This document shows, in pieces, positions 1 through 13,500 of a DNA stretch of 64,000 bases. Made by a program: the position numbers and the translations under genes. The DNA is from Phoronis australis (lineage: Eukaryota; Phoronida; Phoronidae). The notes beneath the pieces were generated by a model. It made no database searches. It was not told the DNA's origin and was given only the letters and a program-made list of their open reading frames with translations. The stretch spans positions 679,963-743,962 of the forward strand of contig NMRA01000138.1 of the NCBI GenBank assembly GCA_002633005.1, in the 5' to 3' direction. Numbering within the stretch: the first letter of the stretch is position 1; every line of letters starts with the position of its first letter.

Positions 1-1219
1 CCTATATAGTGTGTCACTCTCATTTTACAAAACAAATTCAAAAAAACCAAATCCCAACTTTGTTTCATACCTCCGAAAGAAAGTTAACACTAGTGACATT
101 TGTTTTGTAACTGACCTATGTTTCCCGTACTTGGAAGGTATTGAGGAGCAAACTCGAATTACCAGATGGAAACCCGCATGGAGTCGGGAATTATTTCGAG
201 GCTGTTCATTTCATGGAAAACTAGTTGTTGAGTACGCAAACAGCATAAGTTCCAAATTTTTGTTGTAAAATTTGCACTGAATTGTTCCTGCGCATCCAAA
301 TACGTCATTCAGTTAGGTCATTGTTTCACGGAATTTTTTCGACAGATATTTTTCAAAGATCGAGTTAAGTAGCAAAATTTGGGCTGCGAACAAAAAGTGG
401 AGGGAATTTGCACTCCGAGTTCGATTCTTTAACGACTTTGATGACAGCCAGTAACAGGTTAGACCTTGCAAAATCGCAGATACTTTGTTAACGGGCATTT
501 TCTCCCTTTTCACATCGCAAATTTAGCTACTCGAATGCACATTTCAGTTAGAGAGCACTGATTCAACTTTGACGTCGGCAACTTGCCTTGCGCTCTAAGG
601 CCTTTCAATGGCGGTCGTGAAGAAGAGTAACGCCGTACCTGCATGAACGAACTCAATTTTGCTATATACTATTTGTGAGTATTTAACGCTGCAGCTAAGA
701 GCATCATCTAAACATTTTCTTGGTGATCTAAAAACAATTTTGGTGCGTAAAAATGGCGGGAAAATTTTGCGACCTAGCATTTATCAATGCGAGCTGGATT
801 TTGAAAATGCGACCTTGGATTTTGGCTAGATTGTTTTATCAGTGTGAGTCATAAATCGCCAAAAAGCTTCTGGTGTATGAAGGCCCTATGGTAGAGATGG
901 TGGCACTGTTTACGCACCCCCCAACTGTTTACGTACGCACCCCCGAAAAGTGGGAGACTTATAGACAGTGACCACCATCCTACTGGCACGTAGGACGGTG
1001 GAGCTCCTACAGGTGCTGACTCGACGGGGTGTATACAATATCTGGAAGTCCACCAGCACTTGTCTTGCGCGTTACAACCATAAGGTTATGTTGGAGCCTA
1101 GAAAAGTGTCCAATTTTAGCTGAGATCAGAAATGGTTGATAGGATTCATGTGAATCTTCCATGCATTGTTCTACAAAACACTGTTTGGAAATATTTCTAC
1201 GATATTCCACTTTTTGCAT

Positions 1220-1500
1220 TCATTGGCTATTAAAAACTGTGACTTTTATGATTCTCATTAAAACCCTATAAAGTTGACGTATAAAACAAACTGAAATGAT
1301 ACTTTAGGGAAGTGTAGTAACGTTTTGAGATCTACATGAAATAAAAGTTAATTAATGCTATTGATAATGTTGTTTTGCTGTTGATGTACCTAAAGTTTCT
1401 TTTTTGCTAAATTTTACTTGAAAGACATGATCACATGACACAACTAGTGGCAGATTGATAAAAAGTCAAAAATAGAATTCTTTGTGTCACAAAATATACA
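1220..1500. repeat. Dispersed repeat, copy 1
   Basis: Aligns by eye with 20245-20560 in the same orientation. Shared blocks include TTTTTTGCTAAATTTT, CTAGTGGCAGATTG versus TTAGTGGCAGATTG, and AGTCAAAAAT. The copies are well diverged. No coding capacity; the element class is unknown. Confidence 0.6.
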
Positions 1501-2450
1501 CACGTGTATATATGTTGCTAAATACACCAACTTGTCCATTAAGTTCTACTAAGATGAAAACAATCTCATGAACATTATTTTGTTGTGCATCAGTCTGTGG
1601 GTTTTGTAACAAAGAAAAGCTGTCATCGACAGCACGCTCATGAGACATACCACCTGTACAATTTGTCGGTAGATTGCCGAAATTCTGTTTTCTGTTAACG
1701 AAATACTTGAAACAGAACAATAAAACCAATCCCTGTAACTTATGAATAGTGTACAGTCTAGTGAAAAAGGAAATACTTAATTCAAAGACTTGCCAAAAAT
1801 GGAACACATAACCAAGGTTGGCTTATTTACATCACAGTCAGTGGCATCGCTATCTGATGCCCAACTGGGTATCATAATCTTACAAGAATTTGAAAAATCA
1901 GTTTGTTTTCAGTCACATCAAAATCTTTTCCACATTTCTGTGAAAAGCTGATTTTTTTGATTTTTTAGCAGAACTTTAGTGGTTGTGTCACGGCAGTTTG
2001 TGTATGGTTTTATTCTTATGCTGTTGTATATCCCAGTTGTTTTGTTGGTGGAATCCATTTCAGTTCAAGCTGGTCTCATAAGTGTGCAAAGTATGAATAC
2101 AATACCCATTTAATATGAAGCGTAATTCTCTTTATCAAGACTGTTAATTATCAAACATCTCATCCAATTACTGATTGGTTATGTACATATAATTTGTATT
2201 GTGACCAGTTTGCTATTGTTTTAGGACTGGTAGCTAAAGCACTAAGGTTCTACATAAATACCCTAAACTCAAACTCTCTTTAGTACCTGTTATTGATTAC
2301 TTTTTCTGGTTTACCTGGATTTTATTATCCCACTAATCAGATTATTGAATTCTGCAGTGTTTGGATCAATATTCATTGTATTTCTTGTTTAGAAATACCC
2401 TGTTATCCTGGCTTAATGGCTGTCCTATTAAATTGTGACTTTTGTTATTA

Positions 2451-2720
2451 CTGGTATTGTCTTGTACTCCATCCAGCACATACATTATATGATAGAACTC
2501 TTAACAACTGGCATTGTCTTGTACTCCATCCAGCACATACATTATATGATAGAACTCTTAACAACTGGTATTGTCTTGTACCCCACCCACCACATACATT
2601 ATATGATAGAACTCTTAACAACTGGTATTGTCTCGTACCCCAGCCACCACATACATTATATGGTAGAACTCTTAACAACTGGCATTGTCTTGTACTCCAT
2701 CCACCACACACATTATATGA
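2451..2720. repeat. 57-bp minisatellite, about 4.7 copies
   Basis: Units start at 2451, 2508, 2565, 2622 and 2679, each containing ACTGGYATTGTCTYGTACYCC and an ATTATATGATAGAA-type end. 57 is divisible by 3, so open frames run through the repeat in several frames on both strands; they are not genes. A further copy lies at 3769-3830, on the far side of an inserted element. Confidence 0.9.
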
Positions 2721-2721
2721 T

Positions 2722-3768
2722 CCCTTATGAAAAAGCTTCAGGAATTCTAATCCCGAAAGCCAGTGAGAATCTCACTGGATTCCTGTTAGATTCCAGTGAG
2801 AATCTAACTAATTAAGATGCCATTTAAATTGGTGAGAAAAAAATCTCACTCTAGTGAGAATACAATGATATCCAGTTAGAATTCACTGAGGATCTAACTA
2901 ATTTGCATAGCATTCCCACTCAGTGAAAATGTGTGTTACTGAAATTCTCACTGAGTTAAAATCTCACTAGGTGAGAACTTAGAAAATTTTGTGTGTGCCT
3001 TTTGTACAGCCACTGACTGAATAGATGAGAGATCAAAGCTTTTTTGATAACCAAAACAATGCTTATTTTTGTGAGTTTATCTTGAAAGGATACAATTTAA
3101 TTCCAGCTTGTGAAATATAGCAGACATAAACTAACAACTATAATGCCTTTGGTGAATCAGCAACATGCTGAAAACTCAGCCGTCAACACAGAATGAAGAC
3201 ACCAGTCTAATACTCATGCTTCATGCACTCTACTAGATGTATGAAATGTACTAACCTTAAGCTTATTAACACACAAAATCAGTCCAGGGTCCCCACTGGT
3301 TGACTTGCAGACATACTGTTCAGTAATTTCACAATATTTGTGAGAAAAACATCAACAATGTTCAAGCTATTTCTCCAACTGCTCATTTCTGGCACCATTT
3401 TATCGGTAGTTTAAATTCAGAAATCTGGTTCAACTGAAATTTCCACAGTTACAGCCAATCAGGGTGTTTGTTTATCTTAAATTCTCACTGAATTCTCACT
3501 TCAATTTTGGCAAGTCCAAATTCTCACTCAATTCTCACTCATATTTTTTCTGAGTCTGAAATTCTCACTGATTCTCACTCAGAATTTTCTGAGACCAAAA
3601 TTCTCACTGGATTCTCACTGTTACATAACATTTTCTCTCATTCTCACTGACTGCCCCTGTTGTTCAATTCCCACTGGGATCTCACTGGCATTTCTAACTA
3701 TAATTGGTGATTTAGTGAGAATCTAACTGGAATCTAACTGGAATCCAGTGAGATTCTCACTTGCTTTC
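2722..3768. mobile_element. Non-autonomous inverted-repeat element splitting a minisatellite
   Basis: Terminal inverted repeats of about 50 bp, from 2755 (GAAAGCCAGTGAGAATCTCA) and ending at 3768, match apart from a few bases. The interior is rich in ATTCTCACT/AGTGAGAAT motifs. The 57-bp minisatellite stops at about 2720 and resumes at about 3769, so the element landed inside it. There is no coding capacity. I could not define a target-site duplication, and 2722-2754 may be either element or host. Confidence 0.75.
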
Positions 3769-4357
3769 TCTTAACAACTGGTATTGTCTTGTACTCCATT
3801 CAGCACACACATTATGTGGTAGAACTTTTTTCTGTCTTGCCAATTGGAAATGATGTTATTGTAGTTAAGCGAGTTTTACGCTTATGATTGGTTCTTGTTC
3901 AGTCTGTAACATCGTTATTCACAAATGTACACTTTTAAAAACAAAAGAAGTATGCCTTGTGTGTTTATTTGTATTAGCAACACATTTAGCTAGTGATCAG
4001 TTGTAAGAAATAAAAATTTTATATAAAAACCATCAGTTTCACTTCTTGGTTATGCCCATTTTTTCTGTTGACAAAATTAATGCCAGATCTACCTCAATGT
4101 TCCAGAATATATTTTGCATCATCCCGTGCTTGCATAGTGATTTCTGCATTGTTTTCTTGGATTCCAAGAAAATATAACGTAGGTTAGGTCCCCAGTATGT
4201 GGAAGTGTAGGACTAACATTGTTATGGCTAGTAAAGCTAATATACTCATCAAGTTTGTTTTTTAATTGCATGAAAAGTTTTGAATTGTTTATTTTTTTTT
4301 CACTATGTTGTTATGTTATTTCATTTTTGTTAAAAACATTTTGTTTTTAATTTACAG

Positions 4358-4557
4358 ATTTCCAGTTATCTGAGCAACCATGACATACAATCTTATCTAG
4401 TCACTACAAGATGGATTACGTTGGCAGTATATCCGTGCTGGATCGCGGCGATGGTCCAGCGCAGGCGATACTGGACAAAAATGCCCGAGCTTTGGCAACC
4501 AGAGTCACAAATGAGACACGAGAGCAGCTGGATGAAGTCTTAACAAGGGTCGATAAT
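4358..4557 (+). CDS. Exon 1: 5' UTR end and start codon (ATG 4411)
   Basis: An acceptor TTTACAG ends at 4357, so at least one non-coding exon probably lies upstream. Coding starts at ATG 4411 and runs to 4557, before the donor GTAAGT (49 codons, phase 0). The protein begins MDYVGSISVLDRGDGPAQAI and becomes helical and charged. An in-frame TGA at 4381 rules out a longer start within this exon. A six-codon upstream ORF (ATG 4380 to TAG 4398-4400) ends 10 bases before the main ATG. Confidence 0.82.
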
Positions 4558-7500
4558 GTAAGTAGAGTCAGATGTTTTCATCCGGTGAAACACAACAACC
4601 ACTTTGACACAATACTATACTTTTAAGTTTAAAAACATTGAGAATACAGTCAAACACTTTCTGCATGTCACAAAGTGATATGGTCACAGCTGACCAGCAG
4701 TGTCACAAAGTGGTATGGTTACAGCTGACCAGCAGCCAATTAACAAATTGTCAGACAGTGGTTACAGTTGTCACAAATAAACAAGTGATTGGGAAAATTT
4801 TTATGGATATGTAGTGTTTATAGACATTATAATTCGTTCAATGGTTTTGGATTTTCTGTTTAACTTTAGCACTATTTGCACTAGTGAATCAGGTCACATG
4901 GAGGGAGTTGAAAAAAATTAACAGGGAATGAGTTGCTACAGCAGTGTCAATTTTGTGGGCATCTTTGATCTTAAAGGTAGATCAACCTGTGCCTGATCAT
5001 GTCGTTCTAGGTCAACTATACCGGTATACATGTAAGCGCAAATTTGGGCAAGGCGAATGTGATCATGTTACCTGCACTTGTGCAATAGCATACATACAGG
5101 TGACCATTGTCACGCCATATCTACACCTGACTTCCTTTGCCCTTTACCTGTTTTGTTAGACCTTTGCCAATTTACAAGCTTTCCTGCCTTAAGTTTGCAA
5201 AACATGCGTTATATTCTCTTTCTCAATTTGAATTGCAACTCCCGCCATTTGTGGCCTTGACCTTGTGCACTCCACATTCCTGCCTGCAACTTCTGCTTAA
5301 GTCATCGTTTCTGAGTTGTGTATGTAAATGGCTGCATTATACCAATTGTCTTGTGGCGTCTGTGTCAGGTGCCACGGTTAACGCCTAAACAGGGCCTTGT
5401 CGCTTTCATGAATATCTATTTTGCTGAACAGTCTTGGTGAGTGTTGTATAATTTAATGATTTAACGTCTGTGATTTTCAGATTTATGGTAACTTTGAAAT
5501 GACAGAGCAGATGTTCCAGCAAGGAAATGTTGGTAGAATGGAATACTTTGATGATCTGGTAAGTTAATCTATTGTTATTTGATTAATGTTTAAATCCCAA
5601 CATTATAGAGTTCCAAGTTGTTCATTCTGCTGTATATTGCAAGAATTGTCATCTTGAATATTCACAATATGTTTTTCCTAAAACTGAGGGATTACTTTTG
5701 CCAAATTGTAGAAATTAACAAAACATGACAACTTGTGCAATTTGACAACAAATGCTCTGAAACTTGCATTGAATGTCAGACGTTTGCCAGTGTATCAATT
5801 TTTCGGCACCTGCTGGTTAAATTCTCACGCCTGAGTGAACATTCATATGCAAAATTTGTTTGATTTCTTTGCAAAATCTGCCTGAAACCCTATTGTGTCA
5901 GGTTATCTAATTCTTAAACCACAATTACAAGGGAGATGACAAACTTAGATGGAACAGCTCATCGGGCACAGGTGTGTGTGTGTAACTACGACTGACATGG
6001 AGCAAGTTGACATTGCATTGGCCATATTTGACAATGGTTTGAGAAGTAGAGCAAGTTGCACTGAATCAGTTGATCCAGTTATACACTGCTAAACACAAAA
6101 TGGGACTTTGCAGAAGCTATCATCTCTGTTACGCTTCCGTAATAGCGTATGTATGGGTGATTTGCTAGCATTCCATGTGGTTTGGACAGTCTTCATGTAA
6201 ATGACTCATGCTGATCCAGTTTGTGATCTGATGTGTAAAAGTGGCTAAAGTGGAGCAAGTTGCACCGTGAAAACTTGCTCCATGACTGCTGTTCCTCGTG
6301 AAAAAAATAGCAGACGACTAATAGTTCACCTGTTTAGCTCTCGTTATGGAAGAAAAATTTATTTGGTCAAAAATAAAGATCAAGAAATTTTTTAGTCTAT
6401 AACTTGCTTTATTTGTATTCGTAGATGTCTCAAAACAATGCAATGCAAAGTTTGTATTATTTGTAGTGAGGTAGTCAGGGTTTGAAAAATAGGAAACTAA
6501 CAATTTTAACAATTATTTTTGTTTGCAATTAGTGAACATTAACCGTAAGTTCTGATGAATGCAGTAAACCGTTCATGAGTAAAATCCAATTGGAATTTGT
6601 GAGAAGTCTCAAACATGCAAGAGTTTGTATTTCTAGATGTTGATGGACACAGTGTTTGCATTGTCTGTTCAGGATCATAGCTCTTTTAAAACTTTGCACA
6701 AACGTCAATGATAATTTGAGAAAAACACAATTGCGAGTCTAAGCAAATAAGCTATGGTACAGCTGAATGCAATTTACGTCTACACAAAATCGAAATAGTT
6801 TTATGTCATCAGTGAAATGAATGAGATTTGTTTACTTTTCAGTCGGAATTAGAGGAATTACTGCGAGATTCAATAAAAAAGAAAAAGGTAAGCAAATACA
6901 TTAAGTGTCTTATATTGAATGTATTCTATTTTTACCACCGTTTAGAGTCATGTTAGCCAATTGGTCCACTTCTCTGCAAATTTATACTAACACTGACTGT
7001 GGCTTTGTCTTTTTGGTTCTGTCTTATTACTTGGCGAAATAAATTTCGCCAAGTATGTTGCTCTGTCGTCAAGTTTTTTTATTTTTTTTGTTCTTTTTTC
7101 TTGTTCGCATTCTACAGGTTGCAATTTTTGTCCTATCCACACGAAATTTACACACACAACGTGTAGCTCCAGAAGTGCTGGAAGCCTATTGTTTTTGGTC
7201 ATGATGGGATCCAAGATGGCGGACATGGTGGCCATTTTGTTTCCGATTTCTGATTCAGCTGCTCATAAAACCCGCAATTTTTGACGTATCGGGCTCAAAC
7301 TCGGCACAAATATGAAACAGTCCAGTTCCTCCGAATTTTCTAGAAATCATTTACTTCCAGTTAAAAATGGCGGAAATATCGGCAATGACCCATGCGCACC
7401 TCAATTTCGGGAAAGAACATTTTCTCCTGTAGAGGGCACATTATTGGACCAATTGCTTCGACATTTTTCAGGTATTAGTTTCTTTCAAGATGGTGGATCT

Positions 7501-10500
7501 GGCGCATGTTGACCCATTTTCAGTCGTGCTGGAGTGCCATTTTAAACGGGAAGAGAGAATGACGTGAATTGCTGCATGTGGATTCTTTGAAGTATAACCT
7601 TTCAAATGACCTGTAACAATTTTTTTCTCAGACTTACTGTTTTTGAGTTATTTGACTTTGAATTTCTTAAAAACAGGCCAAATTTCATTTTTTTTTGACA
7701 AATTTACGGAATTGTGTGATACTATCAATTTAGATAGAGTTTCAAACGGACTTTCAGAAAATTTTTTCCATTTTTCGCTAGGGCATATACTTTTCGAGTT
7801 ATTTGAGATTTTCTGATAGCGTTGTTCCTTTGTTAAGTGCTCTTGCTGCATTGATGTTGGTTTAGGTTCTATTGAACTAGACTGTAGTCTATTTCTTATT
7901 GATTTATGACATCTAAGTTCGGCATATGAATGTTATGTTGTTGATCATCGCCTCCACCATCATCATATTCGTCATCTTCGTCATCATCTCCGACGTCGTC
8001 TTTTCTTCAGTTAATTTCGCCAAGTGTCGCTCCTCGGAGCGCTTTCATTTTATATACTGTATTTATGGATCACTCTTTTGGAAATATGGTAGGCCTACCC
8101 ATGTTTTTCCTGATGAAAATTCTACTGGGGACTACCGTAAACGTTCGGGTTAACGCCCTGGGCGGTTAAATTGGCAAACCCAAAAAATCGGGGGTGGGCG
8201 GTTAACCAGACATGGGCGCTTAAACGTGAAACTTCAAAAAATCCAGGGTGGGCGGTTAACCGAACATGGGCGCTTATTACGACAGGCAAGCGCCCTGGGC
8301 GGTTAATCTTACCTCGTGATCGAAGTACCCACACCACACACGTAGGCCTACTCGGAACGCGTAGCACTTATCAACGAGCGTTATCGTCACGTCGCCACAT
8401 GACGGGAAAAATGTCATAACAGCGGATGATCCTAACAAAGGTTATCATGCCCTCAGATTAGTTATTCACTATTAAATTTACAGAATTGCTGAGTAATAGC
8501 CCCGTGCCGTCCTGCAGTCTTGTTATTTAGCCCTGTAGAGCGCAGACGACCAGTGACCACGCAGCCTCTACTTGGATTGCAACTATTTCATCTTGCTAAA
8601 GTGCGCGCGTGCAAGCTTCACTTGTTGCAGAGGTCACAGCAGACATCAAATTNNNNNNNNNNNNNNNNNNNNNNNNNNNNNNNNNNNNNNNNNNNNNNNN
8701 NNNNNNNNNNNNNNNNNNNNNNNNNNNNNNNNNNNNNNNNNNNNNNNNNNNNNNNNNNNNNNNNNNNNNNNNNNNNNNNNNNNNNNNNNNNNNNNNNNNN
8801 NNNNNNNNNNNNNNNNNNNNNNNNNNNNNNNNNNNNNNNNNNNNNNNNNNNNNNNNNNNNNNNNNNNNNNNNNNNNNNNNNNNNNNNNNNNNNNNNNNNN
8901 NNNNNNNNNNNNNNNNNNNNNNNNNNNNNNNNNNNNNNNNNNNNNNNNNNNNNNNNNNNNNNNNNNNNNNNNNNNNNNNNNNNNNNNNNNNNNNNNNNNN
9001 NNNNNNNNNNNNNNNNNNNNNNNNNNNNNNNNNNNNNNNNNNNNNNNNNNNNNNNNNNNNNNNNNNNNNNNNNNNNNNNNNNNNNNNNNNNNNNNNNNNN
9101 NNNNNNNNNNNNNNNNNNNNNNNNNNNNNNNNNNNNNNNNNNNNNNNNNNNNNNNNNNNNNNNNNNGAAAACTCAGCGCGGCAGACAAAGTCGCTGAAAG
9201 CGGAGGTTTTGACGCCGGCGGCGTTCTTAAACTTTGCAAACATGGGAAGAAAATAAAGTGACAAAAACGTTCAAGTATTATATTTTGAAGTGAGTCCATG
9301 ACCCAAGACAATAACTCGTTACTTGTATAATTGCAATTCACATTGCTAAACCACCGTCTCGGAGGCCCGGCATCGTTGCACTCATTGTGATCATCGACCT
9401 TTTTCTAAATGTCGGGGAATCGCGCATTTCCTTAGCACTGGGCGCTAAATCTTCATTGTTTAAAAGTCGGGGATGGGCGCTTAACCGAGAGGTGGGCGCT
9501 TAACTGGAAATCTTCAAAAATCGCAGGGGGGCGCTTAACCTAGCAGTGGGCGGTTAAATCGAAAATCCACCTAAAGTAGGGGGTGGGCGGTTAACTGAGC
9601 ATGGGCGTTAACCCGAACGTTTACGGTAGAAAGGCATTAAAACTGGGGAATCTTCATGTATTTAGGATACAGTATGGAAGACAAGTGGAATTGTGTTTTG
9701 TCAAACTTCTCAACAAAAATGATGATTGAAAAATTCTAGTCCGCTATAGCTTGTTACGTGTAGTTTCATTAAACCACATTTGGATATTAATTTCCATTTT
9801 TTCCAGCAATGTAATCAGCCTTTACAAAGTAGAAATTAAAATTACAATTGCTGCAGTTTTCGTGCAACTTAGTAAAGAGCTATCGTAGTATCTTTTTGTC
9901 ATTTGTTTTGAGATACCTTCTACAAAATGAAATGTGTAAGGCTTTCTGTTTGGAAGTACAGTGACGTTTTCAAGCTTCTATAGTACAGCGCTGTGTGCTG
10001 CCATGTGGAACATACCATCTCACTAGGTTTTACTTGAATACATTAGTTAGTTAAGGAAACATTTTACACTGATGAAGGCCGTGTACATATCTCTGAGGCC
10101 ATCTATTGACAGAAGTAGGAACTGCGTAAATACTGGAATTTTCATGTTTGTCACAATGCATATATTTGTTCCACAAGTTCCATTTCTACAGCAGTCTACA
10201 TCTTCAGTTGAACGTTGTTTTTAATTTTAGCTTAAGTTACAATAATGTATCGTTCTGCAGTAATAGAAATTTTTGTGTGTTTTCATGTGGCTTCCATATT
10301 TTATACACTTGCTCCCTTGCCTATCTTTATCAAGTGTTATCATAGTGAAGCTTGCAGATTGAAGCATCCATGTGCATTTAATGTCTTGGTATACAACGCC
10401 ATCTGTTTGTTTGTTACAGTATCAACACCAGATCACTATCTTCATTGTTGGTTATGAGAATGTGTGTGGACAGAAACTGAAGCTATTACAACAAGTGAAT

Positions 10501-13500
10501 GATGTAAGCACTGCAGCCATAGCGTGTCTAAATTCTCTTAGACACAGCTACGTTCTAATACTGGGAATTTATGGTTGTAATTCCCAGGGTGTATATTAGA
10601 AAATCAACTCATTTTACATTTCTGGTACACCAAGAAGTAAGCCTTAGGGTACATTTGGAAACTTGGGGCCTTTATATTGCATCATAAGATAAGTCATGAT
10701 AGTGTTTGTTGGGTTGCAATTAATGTATAATTTCTGAGCATGAATATGAACACGAACCTCAAAGTCATTGATGTACTAATGACAGCTGACAGAAAATATG
10801 AGAAAAGTCTTAATTTTTGACTGCCAATTGCCGACACTGTTCCTTTTGTTTTGAACCTACCCCTTGAACCTACACTCGGGGGCTGTGCTTGCTTGGAAAA
10901 ATTCTCGGGTAGATTTGAAGTTGATACTCAGTTGATCAGGATGCTGTTGTTGGGAATGTAAACCATTTAGGTATTGGAATTTAACTTTTGCTTCCCTAGT
11001 AGGTAAAGTTTAATGTTGTCTAAAGTAGTATTTTGAATTTATGAAACCATGAAAAGAGTAAAAACTGCTTATTATAATTAATGTTTTTTAATTACTTGGT
11101 ACAAAGTAAATCAATGGATATTACTGCTCATCTAGTGACAACTGAATTTTTGGTTTGAATTCTCAATTACGTTCAGTAAAGAATTATGATTTTCCATATA
11201 TTTCATAACAAAATCAACTTTTTAGATCGAGTCTTTACATTTTAAATTTGGTTTAAAGCGAGATTGTGCATGTCTCCATCTTGGGAGTCCCTATCATGTT
11301 GAGAGACGCTCAGTGGCAAGTCTTGTCTTTTAAGATATTGCCTTTTGTCAGAATAAATTAGTCACCAGTTCTGAAATAAGATGTCTTAAAGTTTTGCTGT
11401 TAAATCTTGAGCGTGGTGAAGCTCATTGAGAGTATTTTTGACATACTAGTGTCTCAACCTTGTTTCACGGTAGTTTAAATTTGCAGATTTCGGGCCTTCT
11501 AAAAGCATGTGACTGCTGCTTGAGTTCAAAGTGAAGTGCTCAAAATAGCAGCAACACTGGCTGGAGGAATTTTAATATGTGCTATTTGTTAGACATACTT
11601 GTGAATTACCAGTAGTGACCCCTGGTGGCTGCTTTTCTTACATTCAAAGAGTACATTCCATCTCACCAATAATTCTTGTGAGTTAACTGTTGTGGGTTGG
11701 TATCAAGCCATGTGACAAAATTTAGAATTTGTTTTTACATAAGTCCTGCTACCTGATGAAAAAGTTCCTTGTTTGGTAGTTTAATTTATTCATTCAATAA
11801 TTCCAGTTCTTCATGGACACCACCAACAAGTTTGATGATGAAACCATTAATCCCAAACCTCAGTCACCAGAGCTCAATGTGGAAGAGGCAAGCAAAGCTG
11901 TTGAGGATTCGTTGACAACTGCCAATGAATTGACCAATAAGCTTGAAGAGATTAACAAGGAAATGGTCGACTATCTGACGTCATACGCTCACAACAAAGC
12001 GGGAAACAAGTAAGAGTGGTTTGCATTGTTGTACAGTTGTTTTTATAATATAAAATATTTTTTCCAATTTAATATGAAAGAAAATTCTCTTCATTGTTTG
12101 CTGCATTTTAGTCACTTATTCAAAGCCACATGCGGTGGCATCGTTGAAGACCGTCATTTTGTTTTGTTTCATTCTTAGTGACACATGGCAACACCACAGA
12201 CAGAATAGAGTTAATGGATTGTTTCTAGGGGAAAATCAACCTACCCTCGCTACATTAATTTATTTAAATTCCATACAGTACTGATTAAATCAAGCAAAAG
12301 TCACAAACTTAAAACTTTAATAAATCAACTTAGCAGTGATGAATCTTCTCGTTGAAGTAATCGGTGAACTTGATTCATTCCATAGTGTTATGATGCATAA
12401 TTAGGAATGCTAACTTACCAGCCCTGTATGTGATGGTACAACTGCCGTACACTTATTACCCACAATCGTTAGGGTATCACTTGTGGCTACCATAAATGAA
12501 TTCCAAGTCATTTCTTGGATTTACAAGGTCGTTATATTTGCATAAGACTCCGATTCAAAGGCTACAGTATTCGGTTCCATGAAACAGTCGCAAAAGGAGC
12601 TCGACTATGTTCCCTAAGTTTGCAACACCTAAACACTGATCGTCATTTCTTTGCTGTTTTTGCTACATTGCTATTTTAGATTTTAGATTTAATGCACAGT
12701 GAAACTAAACTCTTCGACATCGAATTTTTAACATTAGTGAAAATAAACAGAACTTTTCATGCAACGTTCCTAATAAGAGCTGTAGTCCTTACTTATTTTC
12801 ATTGAAATAAGGGCTCTGTTTTCATATATATGCATAATTTAGTTCAGTCTCTATTGGGATTGTTTCATGCAACCAGGCACTAATCTCGAACAAAAGATTG
12901 GTTGCTTTGTGAGTGTCTATTATTATTTTTCATCAGAAAAGCAAAAGACCTGTAAGATCGAGTGATGCTTAATCGCGTGTCTGCATGTGTCTCGTGAAGT
13001 TTGCTAGCGAGTGTGTGCCACAAAGCACACATGAGTTATTTAGTTTGCTAGAACGCATGCATGTTTGGCTACACATACAATTCATTGTCTTTTGTCCGCC
13101 AGAACGTCTACATTTCTTGTATGCCTAAGTAACTGTTGAGTACTTTACGAAAATGTGATAACTGTTTAAAACTTGTGGCTGTAGCATACTTTCTCATATG
13201 CACAACGATATTAAATGTTTTGTTTTCAATTTTTCCATTTTTGAATTTGTTTTACAAAGAAAATTACTTGCTTCAACAAATTGTTGTACCTTATCCAATC
13301 TGTTTTGTGGTGCTCCATGCAAACCAGGGCAGTGTTCAGCCTGTTTTCATATGCAGCCATTATCCTTTACTGTCCTAGGCATGCGGTGTTGAAGCACTTT
13401 CTGGCTTATGGCAAAATGGTGTTGAGGTAGCTAACTGTACTGAAATAAGCAGACAGTGTGTGTTTGAGCTTCATCCAGTGCTATCAAGTGTCAACTCTTG

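Larger units (their letters stand above)
1..4357. other. Upstream region, no supported gene
   Basis: No exon chain could be built here. An 85-codon open frame at 11-268 has no recognisable motif. 972-1001 is a 12-bp stem with a 6-base loop. 1220-1500 is a dispersed repeat also seen near 20245-20560. 2451-2720 is a minisatellite, split by an element at about 2722-3768. A non-coding first exon and promoter of the coiled-coil gene may lie here, but I cannot place them. Confidence 0.5.

Noticed and set aside
2293-2815. Overlapping open frames of 87-145 codons on both strands
   Set aside because: They run through the 57-bp minisatellite, whose length is divisible by 3; the repeat keeps frames open without coding.
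8520-9341. Several open frames of more than 200 codons
   Set aside because: They consist mainly of the 514-base N run.
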